A stretch of DNA of 64,000 bases, taken from positions 402,421 through 466,420 of the forward strand of contig NZ_QAOV01000005.1 in NCBI RefSeq assembly GCF_003050925.1, read 5' to 3'. A program made the position numbers and the translations under genes. Under the pieces are notes generated by a model. It was not told where the DNA came from and made no database searches. It worked only from the letters and a program-made list of their open reading frames with translations. This DNA comes from Pseudomonas sp. GV085 (lineage in GTDB: Bacteria; Pseudomonadota; Gammaproteobacteria; Pseudomonadales; Pseudomonadaceae). Positions 1 through 8,856 of this stretch are shown here, piece after piece. Within the stretch, counting starts at the first letter, position 1, and each line of letters opens with the position of its first letter.

Positions 1-390
1 GCCGCCGACACCCTGCGCGACTCGCTGCGGGCCTTTGCCGACATGGTGCCGGCGATCAAGCCCAAGCACGCGATGATGCGCGAAGCGGCGCTGCGCGGGT
101 TCTCCACCGCCACCGACCTGGCCGACTATCTGGTGCGTCGCGGCCTGCCATTCCGTGACTGCCACGAAATCGTCGGTCATGCCGTGAAGTACGGTGTGGA
201 CAGCGGCAAGGACCTGGCGGAAATGAGCCTGGAAGAGCTGCGCAAGTTCAGCGACCAGATCGATCAGGACGTGTTCGCCGTGCTGACCCTCGAAGGCTCG
301 GTCAATGCCCGTAACCACATCGGCGGTACCGCGCCGGCGCAGGTGAAGGCTGCCGTGGTTCGCGGTCAGGCGTTGCTCGCCAGCCGCTAA
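1..390 (+). CDS. argH: Argininosuccinate lyase, C-terminal part (5' end outside window)
   Basis: The reading frame is open from the first base and ends at a TAA, giving the last 129 residues of argininosuccinate lyase, which splits argininosuccinate into arginine and fumarate in the cytoplasm. The visible part is the C-terminal helical domain, with the family's [27 protein letters not shown] and [12 protein letters not shown] segments. The fumarase/aspartase signature and catalytic serine lie upstream of the window. The gene is directly followed by a REP palindrome, and no intrinsic terminator is visible. argB further along this window belongs to the same pathway but is not in the same operon. 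Confidence 0.95.
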   Translation, partial: AADTLRDSLRAFADMVPAIKPKHAMMREAALRGFSTATDLADYLVRRGLPFRDCHEIVGHAVKYGVDSGKDLAEMSLEELRKFSDQIDQDVFAVLTLEGSVNARNHIGGTAPAQVKAAVVRGQALLASR

Positions 391-395
391 AAGCT

Positions 396-467
396 TCGCG
401 AGCAGGCTCGCTCCCACAGGGCTCGGTGTATGAACACGATCTTATGTGGGAGCGAGCCTGCTCGCGA
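396..467. repeat. REP pair (REPIN), TGTGGGAGCGAGC family
   Basis: Two copies of a 23-base palindromic unit of the form TGTGGGAGCGAGCC..GCTCGCGA face each other across about 26 bases. It sits between the ends of argH (+) and the convergent GST gene (-), the usual extragenic position for P. fluorescens REPs. Confidence 0.9.
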
Positions 468-493
468 TGACTGACTTCAAAACACTACAAAAC

Positions 494-1156
494 CTACTTT
501 TTGGACGCGATCATCTCCAGAAACGCGGGCATCGCCACGTCCTTGTCCTTTGCGATCCGCTGCACATGCGGATTCTGCTCCAGACGCTCCAACAGCGCCC
601 TGGCTGCCGGCATCTCAGCCAGCAGATCAATATCGAACAGCTTCTGTGCCACGGCACAGGCCAGTGGCACGCCGTACAAGAAATACAGATCAGCCACACT
701 CAGACTGTCACCCGCCACATAAGGGGCGAATTTGCCGTGCCTTGCCAGGGAGGCAAACCCCTGTAGCAACTCAGCCTTGCTCTTTTCCTTAATCGCCTCC
801 GGCACCGTCATGCCAAAAAATGCCTCCGGGAAGCAGGCACGCGCCGGCAGTTCGATGTAAAGCTCGATTTCCTTGGCCAACGCCAGCACCTGCGCGCGCT
901 CGAACGGCTCATTCGGCAGCAGCGGCTTGCCCTTTTGGGCTTGTTCGATGTACTCGAGAATCACACTGGTTTCGTTGATGTAGCCCTGCTCGACACCCAG
1001 CACCGGAACCTTGCCCCGCGGGCTGATCGCCAATGACTCCGGGGTCTGGGTCGGGACGAACATGACCTCCTCGAACGGCAGGCCTTTTTCCAGCAACGCC
1101 AGTTTGACCATGTTGTAGTAGTTGCTGACACAAAATCCATAAAGTTTAAAAATCAC
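494..1156 (-). CDS. Glutathione S-transferase family protein
   Basis: A 220-residue cytosolic GST-fold protein. Residues 1-80 form the thioredoxin-like domain, with the start MIFKLYGFCVSNYYN, a cis-proline segment GKVPVL near residue 50 and the glutathione-contacting ETSVILEYIE near 62-71. Residues 90-215 form the all-helical domain, with the N-capping/hydrophobic staple motif SVADLYFLYG. The substrate cannot be told from sequence. It is convergent to argH and stands alone, with no operon partner. The ATG start fits the family N-terminus. Confidence 0.88.
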   Translation of the reverse strand: MIFKLYGFCVSNYYNMVKLALLEKGLPFEEVMFVPTQTPESLAISPRGKVPVLGVEQGYINETSVILEYIEQAQKGKPLLPNEPFERAQVLALAKEIELYIELPARACFPEAFFGMTVPEAIKEKSKAELLQGFASLARHGKFAPYVAGDSLSVADLYFLYGVPLACAVAQKLFDIDLLAEMPAARALLERLEQNPHVQRIAKDKDVAMPAFLEMIASKK

Positions 1157-1277
1157 AAAGCCTCCAAGCCGTGTGGGGTGGGCGGTGTCTGTTTATAGAA
1201 CGCTCAAGGCGTTCCTGCCAGCAGCATCATGCAGATAAATGCAGGTAAACTGACCACCTTTCCCTGAGGAGCCTGCC

Positions 1278-1562
1278 ATGAGCGAGCTGAACGATATCGA
1301 CAACGACGAAGAAGAGTTCGCCGAAAGCACCCTGATCCAGGCCATCGAAAACCAGATCGAAAGCGACAACCCGCCAGCGGCCAAGGCGACGTTCAACAAG
1401 CTGACACTGGTGGGTTACGAGCGGGAAGAAATCCTCAACTTGATGGCTCACGTTCTGGCGGTAGAAATCGACGCGATCCTCGAAGAAGACCGCCCGTTCG
1501 ACACCCAATGGTACGAAGCCGCGCTGCGCGCATTGCCTGAGTTGCCGCCGGAAAAGCAGTAA
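1278..1562 (+). CDS. Small acidic conserved protein of unknown function
   Basis: 94 residues, very acidic at the N-terminus (SELNDIDNDEEEFAES) and largely helical by composition. It has no signal peptide, cysteine cluster or membrane segment. A good ribosome binding site (CCCTGAGGAG) lies just upstream of the ATG, and codon use matches neighbouring genes, so it is very probably real. I do not recognise a characterised family. The middle part (GYEREEILNLMAHVLAVEIDAI) looks like a helix-turn-helix or short repeat scaffold, but no function can be assigned. Confidence 0.8.
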   Translation: MSELNDIDNDEEEFAESTLIQAIENQIESDNPPAAKATFNKLTLVGYEREEILNLMAHVLAVEIDAILEEDRPFDTQWYEAALRALPELPPEKQ

Positions 1563-1576
1563 GCCCACGCCCTCCC

Positions 1577-1690
1577 TGTAGGAGCAGCCGGTCGACGCTC
1601 GATTGCTCGCGAAAAACCCGAGAGCGCCACGGGGTATCAGGTTTCCAGCGTCATCGTTGACGACCTTCGCGAGCAAGCTCGCTCCTACAG
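1577..1690. repeat. REPIN, CTGTAGGAGCGAGC family, left arm degraded
   Basis: The right arm (TCGCGAGCAAGCTCGCTCCTACAG) is intact. The left arm starts CTGTAGGAGCAGCC and has diverged in the middle. The spacer segment GGGGTATCAGGTTT recurs in the element at 28678-28779, placing both in one REPIN subfamily. Confidence 0.85.
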
Positions 1691-1784
1691 AGAAAAAAAC
1701 CCTGTCGCGGGCACTGGACATGCCGGACAAGCGGGTTCACCTTAGGGGCGCTGTCGTCCAATTCCTAGAAAGTCTGGAGTCCTT

Positions 1785-2030
1785 ATGTCGCTTACCCCTG
1801 AGTTGGTTGCCGAACTGGAAGTCCTCGCACTCTTCAACCTGGACAGTTCCCAGGAAGGCCTGAAAATTCATCAGACCGCTGCCCCGAAACACATTGCCGC
1901 CGCCAAACGCCTCTTTGAAAAAGAACTGACCGACCAGCCTGATGGCGGTTACCTGACCAGCCTGGGTCGTGACGCCGCGCAAAATGTGCAATCCGTGCTG
2001 ACCATTCTTAACGCCGAAGTAACAGCCTGA
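1785..2030 (+). CDS. Small conserved protein, TIGR02647-like
   Basis: 81 residues starting MSLTPELVAELEVLALFNL, a short helical protein without membrane or secretion signals. It resembles the small Pseudomonas/gammaproteobacterial family I remember as TIGR02647, which has no established function. It lies alone between a REPIN and cyaA. The ATG is preceded by a GGAGTCC-type binding site. Alternative: a DNA- or protein-binding accessory protein. Nothing in the sequence decides this. Confidence 0.78.
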   Translation: MSLTPELVAELEVLALFNLDSSQEGLKIHQTAAPKHIAAAKRLFEKELTDQPDGGYLTSLGRDAAQNVQSVLTILNAEVTA

Positions 2031-2221
2031 ATTCTGCCGCATCGCCCACGGAGACCCCGATCCAGGGATTTCCGCGGGCACACTCCCCTGATTTCTGTCT
2101 CCATCCGATAGAAATCTGACGCCAGAAAAAAATCCGCTTAAAGGCCCTCGCCTCAAGGCGCTAAACTGCCCCTCATCCGAAGAGCCCCACGTCCGAGCCC
2201 TGCGAGCCGGTTTGAGCTGAA

Positions 2222-5065
2222 ATGACCCGCAACCATGAAATCCGCCCCGATCTGGACGAGGGAATCGACCGCAAGGTTCTCAGCCAGTTGCGCGCACGCT
2301 TTCTGAAACTCAACGAAGGACGCATGGCTCGTGCCATGGAAGGGTTGTCGACCCGCCAGCAAGGGGTCCTGACCTTGCTGCCGTTGTTTTTCCACGTGAA
2401 CCATCCGCTGTTGCCCGGCTACGTATGCGGCAGTACGCCGGCCGGGCTGTCGAATTTCGAACCGGATGCCAATGTCCTCGCTGAAGCCCAGCGCCTGACC
2501 CGATCGTTTTCCTACAAACCGCGCCACGGCAGCAACCCGCCCCGGCCGATTCACGGACTGTTCCTGATGGGCAGCCTCGGCACCCTGGCTCAGGCCGACC
2601 AGAGCGACATGGATGTGTGGGTCTGCCATGGGCCGGACCTGACCGAGAACGAACTCGCCGAACTGCACAAAAAATGCCAGTTGCTGGAAATCTGGGCCGC
2701 CAGCCAGGGTGCCGAGGCGCACTTCTTTCTGATCGACCCGACCCGTTTCGTCCGGGGCGAGCGCGATACCCAGCTGAGTTCGGAAGATTGTGGCACCACC
2801 CAGCACTACCTGTTGCTGGACGAGTTTTACCGCACTGCGATCTGGCTGGCCGGACGTACACCGATCTGGTGGCTGGTGCCGGTCTACGAAGAGTCGAGCT
2901 ACGACCGCTACACCCATACCTTGATCTCCAAACGCTTCATCCGCACCGATGAAACCCTCGACCTCGGCAATCTGGCCTTCATCCCGCCCGGTGAATTTAT
3001 CGGCGCCGGGCTCTGGCAGTTGTTCAAGGGCATCGAGTCACCCTACAAGTCGGTACTCAAGCTGTTGCTGACTGAGGTTTACGCCAGTGAACACCCAAGG
3101 GTTCATTGCCTGAGCCTGCGCTTCAAACAAGCGGTATTCGCCAACCGGCTCGACCTCGACGAACTGGACCCGTATGTCGTGGTGTACCGGCGCATCGAGG
3201 AATACCTGGTCGCCCGCAACGAACCGGAACGGCTGGAGCTGGTGCGTCGCGCGCTGTACCTGAAGGTCAATCGCAAACTCACCGGCAGCAGCCGCACCCA
3301 CAGCTGGCAACGCTCTTTGCTCGAGCGCCTGGCCCGCGAATGGCACTGGGACCAGCGCCAACTGGCCCTGCTCGATAGCCGCAGTCAGTGGAAAGTCCGC
3401 CAGGTCAGCTCCGAGCGGCGGGCGCTGGTCAATGAGCTGAACTACAGCTACCGCTTCCTCACCCAGTTTGCCCGTCACGAACAAACGGTCAGCCGCATCA
3501 ACAAACGCGACCTGAGTGTCCTCGGCCGTCGCCTGTACGCCGCGTTCGAGCGCAAGGCCGGCAAAGTCGAGCTCATCAACCCCGGTATCGCCCCGGACCT
3601 GGCTGAAGACACCCTGACGCTGGTGCACGCACCGAACAGGAAAGAACCGGGGCAAAGCCAGTGGCGCCTGTACAACGGCAACCTGACGGCGCTGGAGTGG
3701 GAACATTTCGCGCCGATCAAACGCAGCCGCCACTTGCTGGAACTGCTGACCTGGTGTCACCGTAACGGAGTGATCGACAGCAGTACCCGCCTGGCCCTGC
3801 ACCCCGGTACCAGCGACTTGAGCGAATTCGAACTGTTCAACTTGCTTGGCAGCCTGCAACAGACCATCGCCCTGCCCTTGCCCACCGTCGCCGAAGAACC
3901 GCTGCTGCGCGCCAGCGTGCCGAGTGAAGTGCTGATTCTGGTGAATGTCGGCATCGATCCGCTCAAGCACCATCGCGACCTGAACATCCTGATGACGACC
4001 GAGCGCACCGATTCCCTGAGCTACGCCGGCGTCCGGGAAAACCTGGTGCTGACCCTGGACCAGGTCACGCTCAACAGCTGGAATGAAGTGCTGGTCGGTC
4101 GCTACGACGGCCCCCACGCCCTGCTCGAGTGCATCCGCGATTACCTCAACAACCTGCCGGCCGGGCCACATCAGCCGAAGCTGCGGGTACGTTGCTTCTG
4201 CCATAACCGCGCGCAGTTCATCGCCCAACGAGTGGAAGAAATCCTCGATACCGCGCAGAACCTGCTGTTGAGCCGGCTCAATCATCGCTACCTGATCCAG
4301 GTCCAGCAGCACTACCACGTGCTGGAGTTGGTGCCGGGCCAGGTCCAGCACGTCGCACTGGCCACTCTACCGGCGCTGGTCGATTACCTGGGCGAGGAAA
4401 TGGCCAGCTACAGCCCGTTGCACCTGGACCCGAAGGCACTGGAAGACCACGACCTCGCGCTGTTCCTGCCGACGGGCCAGCCGGACTGCATACAAGTGTT
4501 CTATCGGGTCAACGAAAATCAGGCCGATCTGTACGTGCTCGATGAACTCAATGCCCTGTGGCAGCAACGCCTGCCCTGGCACGACGAGCAAAGCCTGCTG
4601 GTGCCGCTACAGCGTTTCCTGCAATCGATCCAGTACCGTCGCGATACCCTGTTGCCAATGGATGCTGCCCGCCCCTTGAACCTCGACACCCTGTATTGCC
4701 AGTTGCTGCCGTCAGGCCCTGGCCGGGCGCGCCGTATCGAAGCCCGGCCGGCACCGCAGACACCGGTGAACAAGGCGTTCTACGACGTGCAGGCGATCAT
4801 CGGCAAAGCCGCACCGGGTCAGGTGCAGGTCACGCTGTATTGCAATCAACGGGAGTTTTCCGAGTTGGAGCATGGCGACCAGCTGTTCAGCGTGGTCGCC
4901 CGGGAAATCGTCGGGCAGCGCCGTGAGACCGAACGCTACCGCTGCTACATCACAGACCTCGACCTGTCAGGCCTGCTGGGCGAAGGTCAGAGTTCCACCC
5001 ATCTGTACCTGCGCTATAAGGCTGACCTGGAGCACGCATTGAATGAGGCGCTCGATCAGGTCTGA
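2222..5065 (+). CDS. cyaA: Class I adenylate cyclase
   Basis: 947 residues, the Pseudomonas length (about 100 longer than the E. coli enzyme). It makes cAMP from ATP, and in pseudomonads cAMP acts with the CRP homologue Vfr. The N-terminal catalytic domain shows the nucleotidyltransferase signature of the class, MGSLGT at 116-121 followed by the metal-binding DMD at 129-131 and WVCH. The long C-terminal half is the regulatory region conserved in class I enzymes. It is convergent with rnk (6 bases between stops), with no terminator visible between them. Synteny with cyaY, dapF and xerC supports orthology with enterobacterial cyaA. Confidence 0.96.
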   Translation: MTRNHEIRPDLDEGIDRKVLSQLRARFLKLNEGRMARAMEGLSTRQQGVLTLLPLFFHVNHPLLPGYVCGSTPAGLSNFEPDANVLAEAQRLTRSFSYKPRHGSNPPRPIHGLFLMGSLGTLAQADQSDMDVWVCHGPDLTENELAELHKKCQLLEIWAASQGAEAHFFLIDPTRFVRGERDTQLSSEDCGTTQHYLLLDEFYRTAIWLAGRTPIWWLVPVYEESSYDRYTHTLISKRFIRTDETLDLGNLAFIPPGEFIGAGLWQLFKGIESPYKSVLKLLLTEVYASEHPRVHCLSLRFKQAVFANRLDLDELDPYVVVYRRIEEYLVARNEPERLELVRRALYLKVNRKLTGSSRTHSWQRSLLERLAREWHWDQRQLALLDSRSQWKVRQVSSERRALVNELNYSYRFLTQFARHEQTVSRINKRDLSVLGRRLYAAFERKAGKVELINPGIAPDLAEDTLTLVHAPNRKEPGQSQWRLYNGNLTALEWEHFAPIKRSRHLLELLTWCHRNGVIDSSTRLALHPGTSDLSEFELFNLLGSLQQTIALPLPTVAEEPLLRASVPSEVLILVNVGIDPLKHHRDLNILMTTERTDSLSYAGVRENLVLTLDQVTLNSWNEVLVGRYDGPHALLECIRDYLNNLPAGPHQPKLRVRCFCHNRAQFIAQRVEEILDTAQNLLLSRLNHRYLIQVQQHYHVLELVPGQVQHVALATLPALVDYLGEEMASYSPLHLDPKALEDHDLALFLPTGQPDCIQVFYRVNENQADLYVLDELNALWQQRLPWHDEQSLLVPLQRFLQSIQYRRDTLLPMDAARPLNLDTLYCQLLPSGPGRARRIEARPAPQTPVNKAFYDVQAIIGKAAPGQVQVTLYCNQREFSELEHGDQLFSVVAREIVGQRRETERYRCYITDLDLSGLLGEGQSSTHLYLRYKADLEHALNEALDQV

Positions 5066-5071
5066 GGGAAG

Positions 5072-5482
5072 TCACTCCGGGAACGCGCCGCCATTGGCCG
5101 GCTGCGATTCGACTTCCAGCAGCGTCAGTTTCAGGGTCTTGCCGCCCGGAGCCGGCCAATCGATATGCTGGCCAACCTTCAGGCCGAGCAGCGCGCTGCC
5201 CACCGGCGCCAGGATCGAGACCTTGCCTTCGTCGGCGTTCGCATCCTTGGGGTACACCAGTGTCAGGTGATAGTCCTTGCCACTGCCTTCTTCACGGCAA
5301 TGCACACGAGAATTCATCGTCACGACATCCGCCGGCACTTCATCGTGGCCGACCACGGTATCGGCGCGATCCAGTTCGGTTTGCAGCGCAATAACGCCCG
5401 GCAGCGTCTCGTCCAGGCTATCGATCAGACGCTCCAGACGCTGGACGTCCAGACGAGTAAGGGTGATGGAAGGTGCGGTCAT
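5072..5482 (-). CDS. rnk: Regulator of nucleoside diphosphate kinase (GreA/GreB-like)
   Basis: 136 residues, the exact E. coli Rnk length. The start chosen is the ATG preceded by AAAGGAG. The open frame extends further upstream, but only through a terminator hairpin and a REP. The N-terminal coiled-coil part (ITLTRLDVQRLERLIDSL) leads into a C-terminal FKBP-like domain (VYPKDANADEGKVSILAPVGSALLGL) shared with GreA/GreB. Rnk is known to bind RNA polymerase near the secondary channel and to affect NTP pools. Expression is probably set by the hairpin in its leader (see 5512-5548). Confidence 0.95.
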   Translation of the reverse strand: MTAPSITLTRLDVQRLERLIDSLDETLPGVIALQTELDRADTVVGHDEVPADVVTMNSRVHCREEGSGKDYHLTLVYPKDANADEGKVSILAPVGSALLGLKVGQHIDWPAPGGKTLKLTLLEVESQPANGGAFPE

Positions 5483-5511
5483 GATCTGGGCAGACTCCTT
5501 TCTTCTGCACG

Positions 5512-5548
5512 AAAAAAGCAAAACCCCGCCAGAAAAAGGCGGGGTTTT
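5512..5548 (-). terminator. Terminator hairpin inside the rnk leader (candidate attenuator)
   Basis: Read on the minus strand, a 10-bp GC-rich stem (AAAACCCCGCC / GGCGGGGTTTT) with a short loop is followed by a run of six T. It ends about 30 bases before the rnk ATG, after which comes the ribosome binding site. No gene upstream needs it closely, so it is more likely a premature terminator controlling rnk. Attenuator-type rnk leaders have been predicted in Pseudomonas (I recall an Rfam family of that name), but the assignment here is by position and shape only. Confidence 0.75.
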
Positions 5549-5623
5549 CACAAGCCTCGGTGGGATGAGGTGTTTCTGGACACTATCACAGCTCAAAAAA
5601 TATACAAGCCGCCACACGGCGGC

Positions 5624-5715
5624 GTAGGAGCTGCCGCTGGCTGCGATCTTTTGATCTTGCTCTTCGGCAATCTTCAGAGCTGCCAAAAGATCGCAGCCTT
5701 CGGCAGCTCCTACAG
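5624..5715. repeat. REP pair, GTAGGAGCTGCCG..GCTGCGATCTTTT family
   Basis: Two inverted copies of the second REP family (GTAGGAGCTGCCG-CTGGCTGCGATCTTTTGATC) face each other over about 25 bases. The right arm runs into the DUF1289 gene on the minus strand, so that the TAG in CTGTAGGAG is that gene's stop codon. Confidence 0.9.
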
Positions 5716-5931
5716 AGCGCCAGCCTTGCGATTCGAAGCCTGCGCGCAAATCACGCGCCGACGATCGTCATCGGCCGAACGCCACTCACGAATATCTTCG
5801 ACATGGCGGAAGCAGCCCAGACAGACTTTCTGCTCATCCAGCCGGCAAACTCCGCTGCACGGCGACGGCACTGCCGGGCTGACATTGCTGTAGAGCGGCT
5901 TGGGCGCACGGACAGGCGCAGGCTGGGTCAC
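5710..5931 (-). CDS. DUF1289 family protein
   Basis: About 73 residues. The core PSPCSGVCRLDEQKVCLGC (residues about 23-40) with four cysteines, then CFRHVEDIREWRSADDDRRR, is the DUF1289 signature, probably a small metal-binding fold of unknown role. The start is uncertain: a GTG at 5931, four bases after the cyaY stop, fits translational coupling to cyaY. A longer start inside cyaY is less likely. The stop codon lies within a REP element, so the native C-terminus may have been changed by its arrival. Confidence 0.78.
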   Translation of the reverse strand: MTQPAPVRAPKPLYSNVSPAVPSPCSGVCRLDEQKVCLGCFRHVEDIREWRSADDDRRRVICAQASNRKAGAL

Positions 5932-5935
5932 GATC

Positions 5936-6268
5936 TCACAGGCCTTCGAAATCGAGCTCGACACTGGCCTGTTGCTTGACGATACGCTCGAGCATTTCAC
6001 CCAACTGCTCTTCACTCTTGTCGCACATCCAGCGCTCGCTTTCTTCGTCGTAGTCGAAGTGGAAACCGCCGGAAACCGCTGCCAGCCACAGTTGACGCAG
6101 CGGCTCCTGGCGACTGAAGATCAACTGGCTACCGTTTTCGAACTTGACGGTCAGCACACCGGCCGAGCTTTCGAGGTCGATGTCCAGGTCGCTGTCGTCA
6201 AAGATGTCCTCCAGGGTTTGCTGGGTGGCATCGACCAGGTCATGGAAACGCGCTTCGGACAAACTCAT
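5936..6268 (-). CDS. cyaY: Frataxin-like iron-sulfur cluster assembly protein
   Basis: 110 residues, bacterial frataxin size. CyaY binds iron and tunes the IscS/IscU cluster-assembly machine in the cytoplasm. Visible features are the acidic N-terminal helix (LVDATQQTLEDIFDDSDLDIDLE, residues about 12-34) that binds iron in this family, and the sheet with QPLRQLWLA-type and GGFHFDYDEESERWMCDK segments (residues about 53-83). An ATG at 6268 matches the family start; the frame remains open far upstream, but that part is only the antisense of lysA. It is divergent from lptM. Confidence 0.95.
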   Translation of the reverse strand: MSLSEARFHDLVDATQQTLEDIFDDSDLDIDLESSAGVLTVKFENGSQLIFSRQEPLRQLWLAAVSGGFHFDYDEESERWMCDKSEEQLGEMLERIVKQQASVELDFEGL

Positions 6269-6361
6269 TACGGCAACCTCAAAAAGTGTCTGATCAGGCT
6301 CAAGCGCCGCAAGATACGACCGAGCCCTGTCGATTGCAAAGGATAACGACCAAGTGGCCAT

Positions 6362-6450
6362 CTGTGGGAGCGAGCCTGCTCGCGAATGCGGACTGACATT
6401 CAACATTGATGTCGACTGACACGACGCCTTCGCGAGCAGGCTCGTTTGTA
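6362..6450. repeat. REPIN, TGTGGGAGCGAGCC family
   Basis: The left arm CTGTGGGAGCGAGCCTGCTCGCGA is intact. The right arm (TTCGCGAGCAGGCTCGTTTGTA) has a changed end. The spacer contains CATTCAACATTGATGTCGACTG, seen with small changes at 40172-40262, so the two share a recent ancestor. It lies in the cyaY/lptM divergent gap. Confidence 0.9.
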
Positions 6451-6571
6451 TGGTAGGACTTGAAGGGAGGAGGAGGGACAAGCCCCGCCGGACGGGCGGT
6501 CCGTTGCATAGGCAAGCTGCCGGGTGGCCGGTATACTCCGGCGCAATTAATGCATTTTCAAGGATTTCGCC

Positions 6572-6748
6572 ATGAAGCGCCTGATCTCTTCCCTTGCTGC
6601 GCTCCTCGCGGTTGCCTGTCTTGTGTCGGCCTGCGGTCAAAAAGGCCCGCTGTACCTGCCCGATGAAGACCAGGACCCTGTCGAGCAAGCCAAGTCGTCG
6701 CAGCAGCAGCCTGCTTCCAAAGCACACAAGCACGACGTCTACCAATAA
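6572..6748 (+). CDS. lptM: Small outer-membrane lipoprotein LptM (YifL/LppL-like)
   Basis: 58 residues. A lipoprotein signal (MKRLISSLAALLAVACLVSAC) ends in the lipobox L-V-S-A-C, followed by GQKGPLYLPD, the conserved motif of this family, and a Gln/Lys-rich tail. The known role in E. coli is to help oxidative maturation of the LptD-LptE lipopolysaccharide translocon. The ATG is preceded by AAGGA. It ends 12 bases before lysA, and the same lptM-(lysA)-dapF order is seen in other gammaproteobacteria. Confidence 0.9.
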   Translation: MKRLISSLAALLAVACLVSACGQKGPLYLPDEDQDPVEQAKSSQQQPASKAHKHDVYQ

Positions 6749-6760
6749 TAAGGGAACCTC

Positions 6761-8008
6761 ATGGACGCTTTTAACTACCGTGACGGTGAACTGTTCGCGG
6801 AAGGTGTTGCCCTGTCTGCCATCGCCGAGCGCTTTGGTACACCGACCTACGTTTACTCCCGTGCACACATCGAAGCCCAATACCTGGCTTACGCCGATGC
6901 ACTGGCCGGCATGCCGCACCTGGTGTGCTTTGCTGTAAAGGCCAACTCCAACCTGGGCGTACTGAATGTCCTGGCGCGTCTGGGCGCAGGTTTCGACATC
7001 GTCTCCCGTGGCGAACTGGAACGCGTACTGGCCGCTGGCGGCAGCGCCGACAAGATCGTGTTCTCCGGTGTCGGCAAGACCCGTGACGACATGCGTCGCG
7101 CCCTGGAAGTCGGCGTGCACTGCTTCAACGTCGAATCCACCGACGAGCTGGAACGCCTGCAAGTGGTCGCCGCCGAACTGGGCGTTCGCGCGCCGATTTC
7201 GCTGCGCGTGAACCCGGACGTCGATGCCGGCACCCACCCGTACATTTCCACCGGTCTCAAAGAGAACAAGTTCGGCATCGCCATCGCCGACGCCGAAGAC
7301 GTGTACGTACGTGCCGCGCAACTGCCGAACCTGGAAGTGGTCGGCGTCGATTGCCACATCGGCTCGCAACTGACCACCCTGCCTCCGTTCATCGACGCTC
7401 TCGACCGCCTGCTGGGCCTGGTCGACCGCCTCGGCGATTGTGGCATCTACCTGCGCCACATCGATCTCGGTGGTGGCCTGGGCGTGCGATACAAGGACGA
7501 GGAGCCGCCACTGGCTGCCGACTACATCAAGGCCGTGCGCGAGCGTCTCGACGGTCGTGACCTGGCGCTGGTGTTCGAGCCGGGCCGCTTCATCGTGGCC
7601 AACGCTGGCGTGCTGCTGACCCAGGTCGAGTACCTCAAGCACACCGAGCACAAAGACTTCGCCATCGTCGACGCCGCCATGAACGACCTGATCCGCCCGG
7701 CGCTGTATCAAGCCTGGATGGACGTCACTGCCGTGCGCCCGCGCGCCTCTGCTGCTCGTGCCTACGACATCGTCGGCCCGATCTGCGAGACCGGCGACTT
7801 CCTGGCCAAGGATCGTCAACTTGCACTGGAAGAAGGCGACCTGCTGGCCGTGCATTCGGCCGGTGCCTACGGGTTTGTCATGAGCTCCAACTACAACACC
7901 CGCGGCCGTACCGCTGAAGTGTTGGTGGACGGTGATCAGGCATTTGAAGTGCGTCGCCGTGAGACGGTAGCCGAGTTGTTTGCTGGCGAAAGCCTGCTGC
8001 CGGAGTAA
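6761..8008 (+). CDS. lysA: Diaminopimelate decarboxylase
   Basis: 415 residues. The PLP enzyme for the last step of lysine synthesis, meso-diaminopimelate to L-lysine. K60 in CFAVKANSN is the PLP lysine. HIGSQ (near 205) and the glycine-rich [11 protein letters not shown] bind the phosphate. [10 protein letters not shown] near 345 carries the active-site cysteine from the partner subunit. Four bases separate it from dapF, which makes its substrate, so the two are probably one transcript starting at or before lptM. Confidence 0.97.
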   Translation: MDAFNYRDGELFAEGVALSAIAERFGTPTYVYSRAHIEAQYLAYADALAGMPHLVCFAVKANSNLGVLNVLARLGAGFDIVSRGELERVLAAGGSADKIVFSGVGKTRDDMRRALEVGVHCFNVESTDELERLQVVAAELGVRAPISLRVNPDVDAGTHPYISTGLKENKFGIAIADAEDVYVRAAQLPNLEVVGVDCHIGSQLTTLPPFIDALDRLLGLVDRLGDCGIYLRHIDLGGGLGVRYKDEEPPLAADYIKAVRERLDGRDLALVFEPGRFIVANAGVLLTQVEYLKHTEHKDFAIVDAAMNDLIRPALYQAWMDVTAVRPRASAARAYDIVGPICETGDFLAKDRQLALEEGDLLAVHSAGAYGFVMSSNYNTRGRTAEVLVDGDQAFEVRRRETVAELFAGESLLPE

Positions 8009-8012
8009 AACC

Positions 8013-8843
8013 ATGCTGCTGCGTTTTACCAAGATGCACGGCCTGGGCAATGACTTCATGGTCCTCGACCTGGTCAGCCAGCACGCACATATTCTGCCCA
8101 AGCACGCCAAACAATGGGGTGACCGGCACACCGGCATCGGTTTCGACCAGTTGCTGATCGTCGAGGCGCCGAGTAACCCGGACGTGGACTTCCGCTATCG
8201 GATCTTCAACTCCGACGGTTCCGAAGTGGAACAGTGCGGTAACGGTGCGCGCTGCTTCGCTCGCTTCGTACTGGACAAGCGCCTGACCGCAAAACGGCAG
8301 ATCCGCGTCGAGACCAAAAGCGGCGTCATCGAACTGGACGTGCGAAACGACGGCCAGATCAGCGTCAACATGGGCGCCCCGCGCCTGGTGCCTGCGGATA
8401 TTCCGTTCCATGCGCCGGAGCAGGCCAAGAGTTATCAGGTCGATGTCGACGGCACCCCGGTTGATCTGGCTGCCGTGTCCATGGGCAACCCCCATGCCGT
8501 GCTGCGGGTCAGCGATATCAACAATGCGCCGGTGCATGAACTGGGGCCGAAAATCGAACATCACCCGCGCTTCCCGGCACGGGTCAATGTCGGTTTTCTC
8601 CAGGTCATCGACCGGAGCCGCGCGCAGTTGCGCGTCTGGGAGCGTGGAGCCGGGGAAACCCAGGCCTGCGGAACCGGCGCCTGTGCCGCCGCAGTGGCCG
8701 CGATCAGCCAGGGGTGGATGGATTCGCCGCTATTGATCGATCTGCCTGGCGGGCGCTTGTCCATCGAATGGGCAGGCCCTGGCCAACCGGTGATGATGAC
8801 CGGCCCGGCAGTGCGCGTATATGAAGGACAAGTGCGTCTTTGA
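8013..8843 (+). CDS. dapF: Diaminopimelate epimerase
   Basis: 276 residues. It interconverts LL- and meso-diaminopimelate without a cofactor, using two cysteines seen here as C75 ([10 protein letters not shown]) and C219 (TQACGTGAC). MHGLGNDF at the start and the MGNPHAV motif near 157-163 are family hallmarks. The ATG at 8013 was chosen because the family begins [14 protein letters not shown]; an upstream in-frame start would overlap lysA without cause. Confidence 0.97.
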   Translation: MLLRFTKMHGLGNDFMVLDLVSQHAHILPKHAKQWGDRHTGIGFDQLLIVEAPSNPDVDFRYRIFNSDGSEVEQCGNGARCFARFVLDKRLTAKRQIRVETKSGVIELDVRNDGQISVNMGAPRLVPADIPFHAPEQAKSYQVDVDGTPVDLAAVSMGNPHAVLRVSDINNAPVHELGPKIEHHPRFPARVNVGFLQVIDRSRAQLRVWERGAGETQACGTGACAAAVAAISQGWMDSPLLIDLPGGRLSIEWAGPGQPVMMTGPAVRVYEGQVRL

Positions 8844-8856
8844 GTGAGCGAAATCC

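Noticed and set aside
3038..4351. Long minus-strand reading frame (437 codons) inside cyaA
   Set aside because: Antisense of a confidently identified gene in a GC-rich genome; low-complexity Gln/Val/Arg composition, no start signal or family similarity.
6269..8137. Upstream extension of the cyaY frame to 733 codons
   Set aside because: Only the last 110 codons are frataxin; the rest is antisense of lysA and lptM and crosses a REP.
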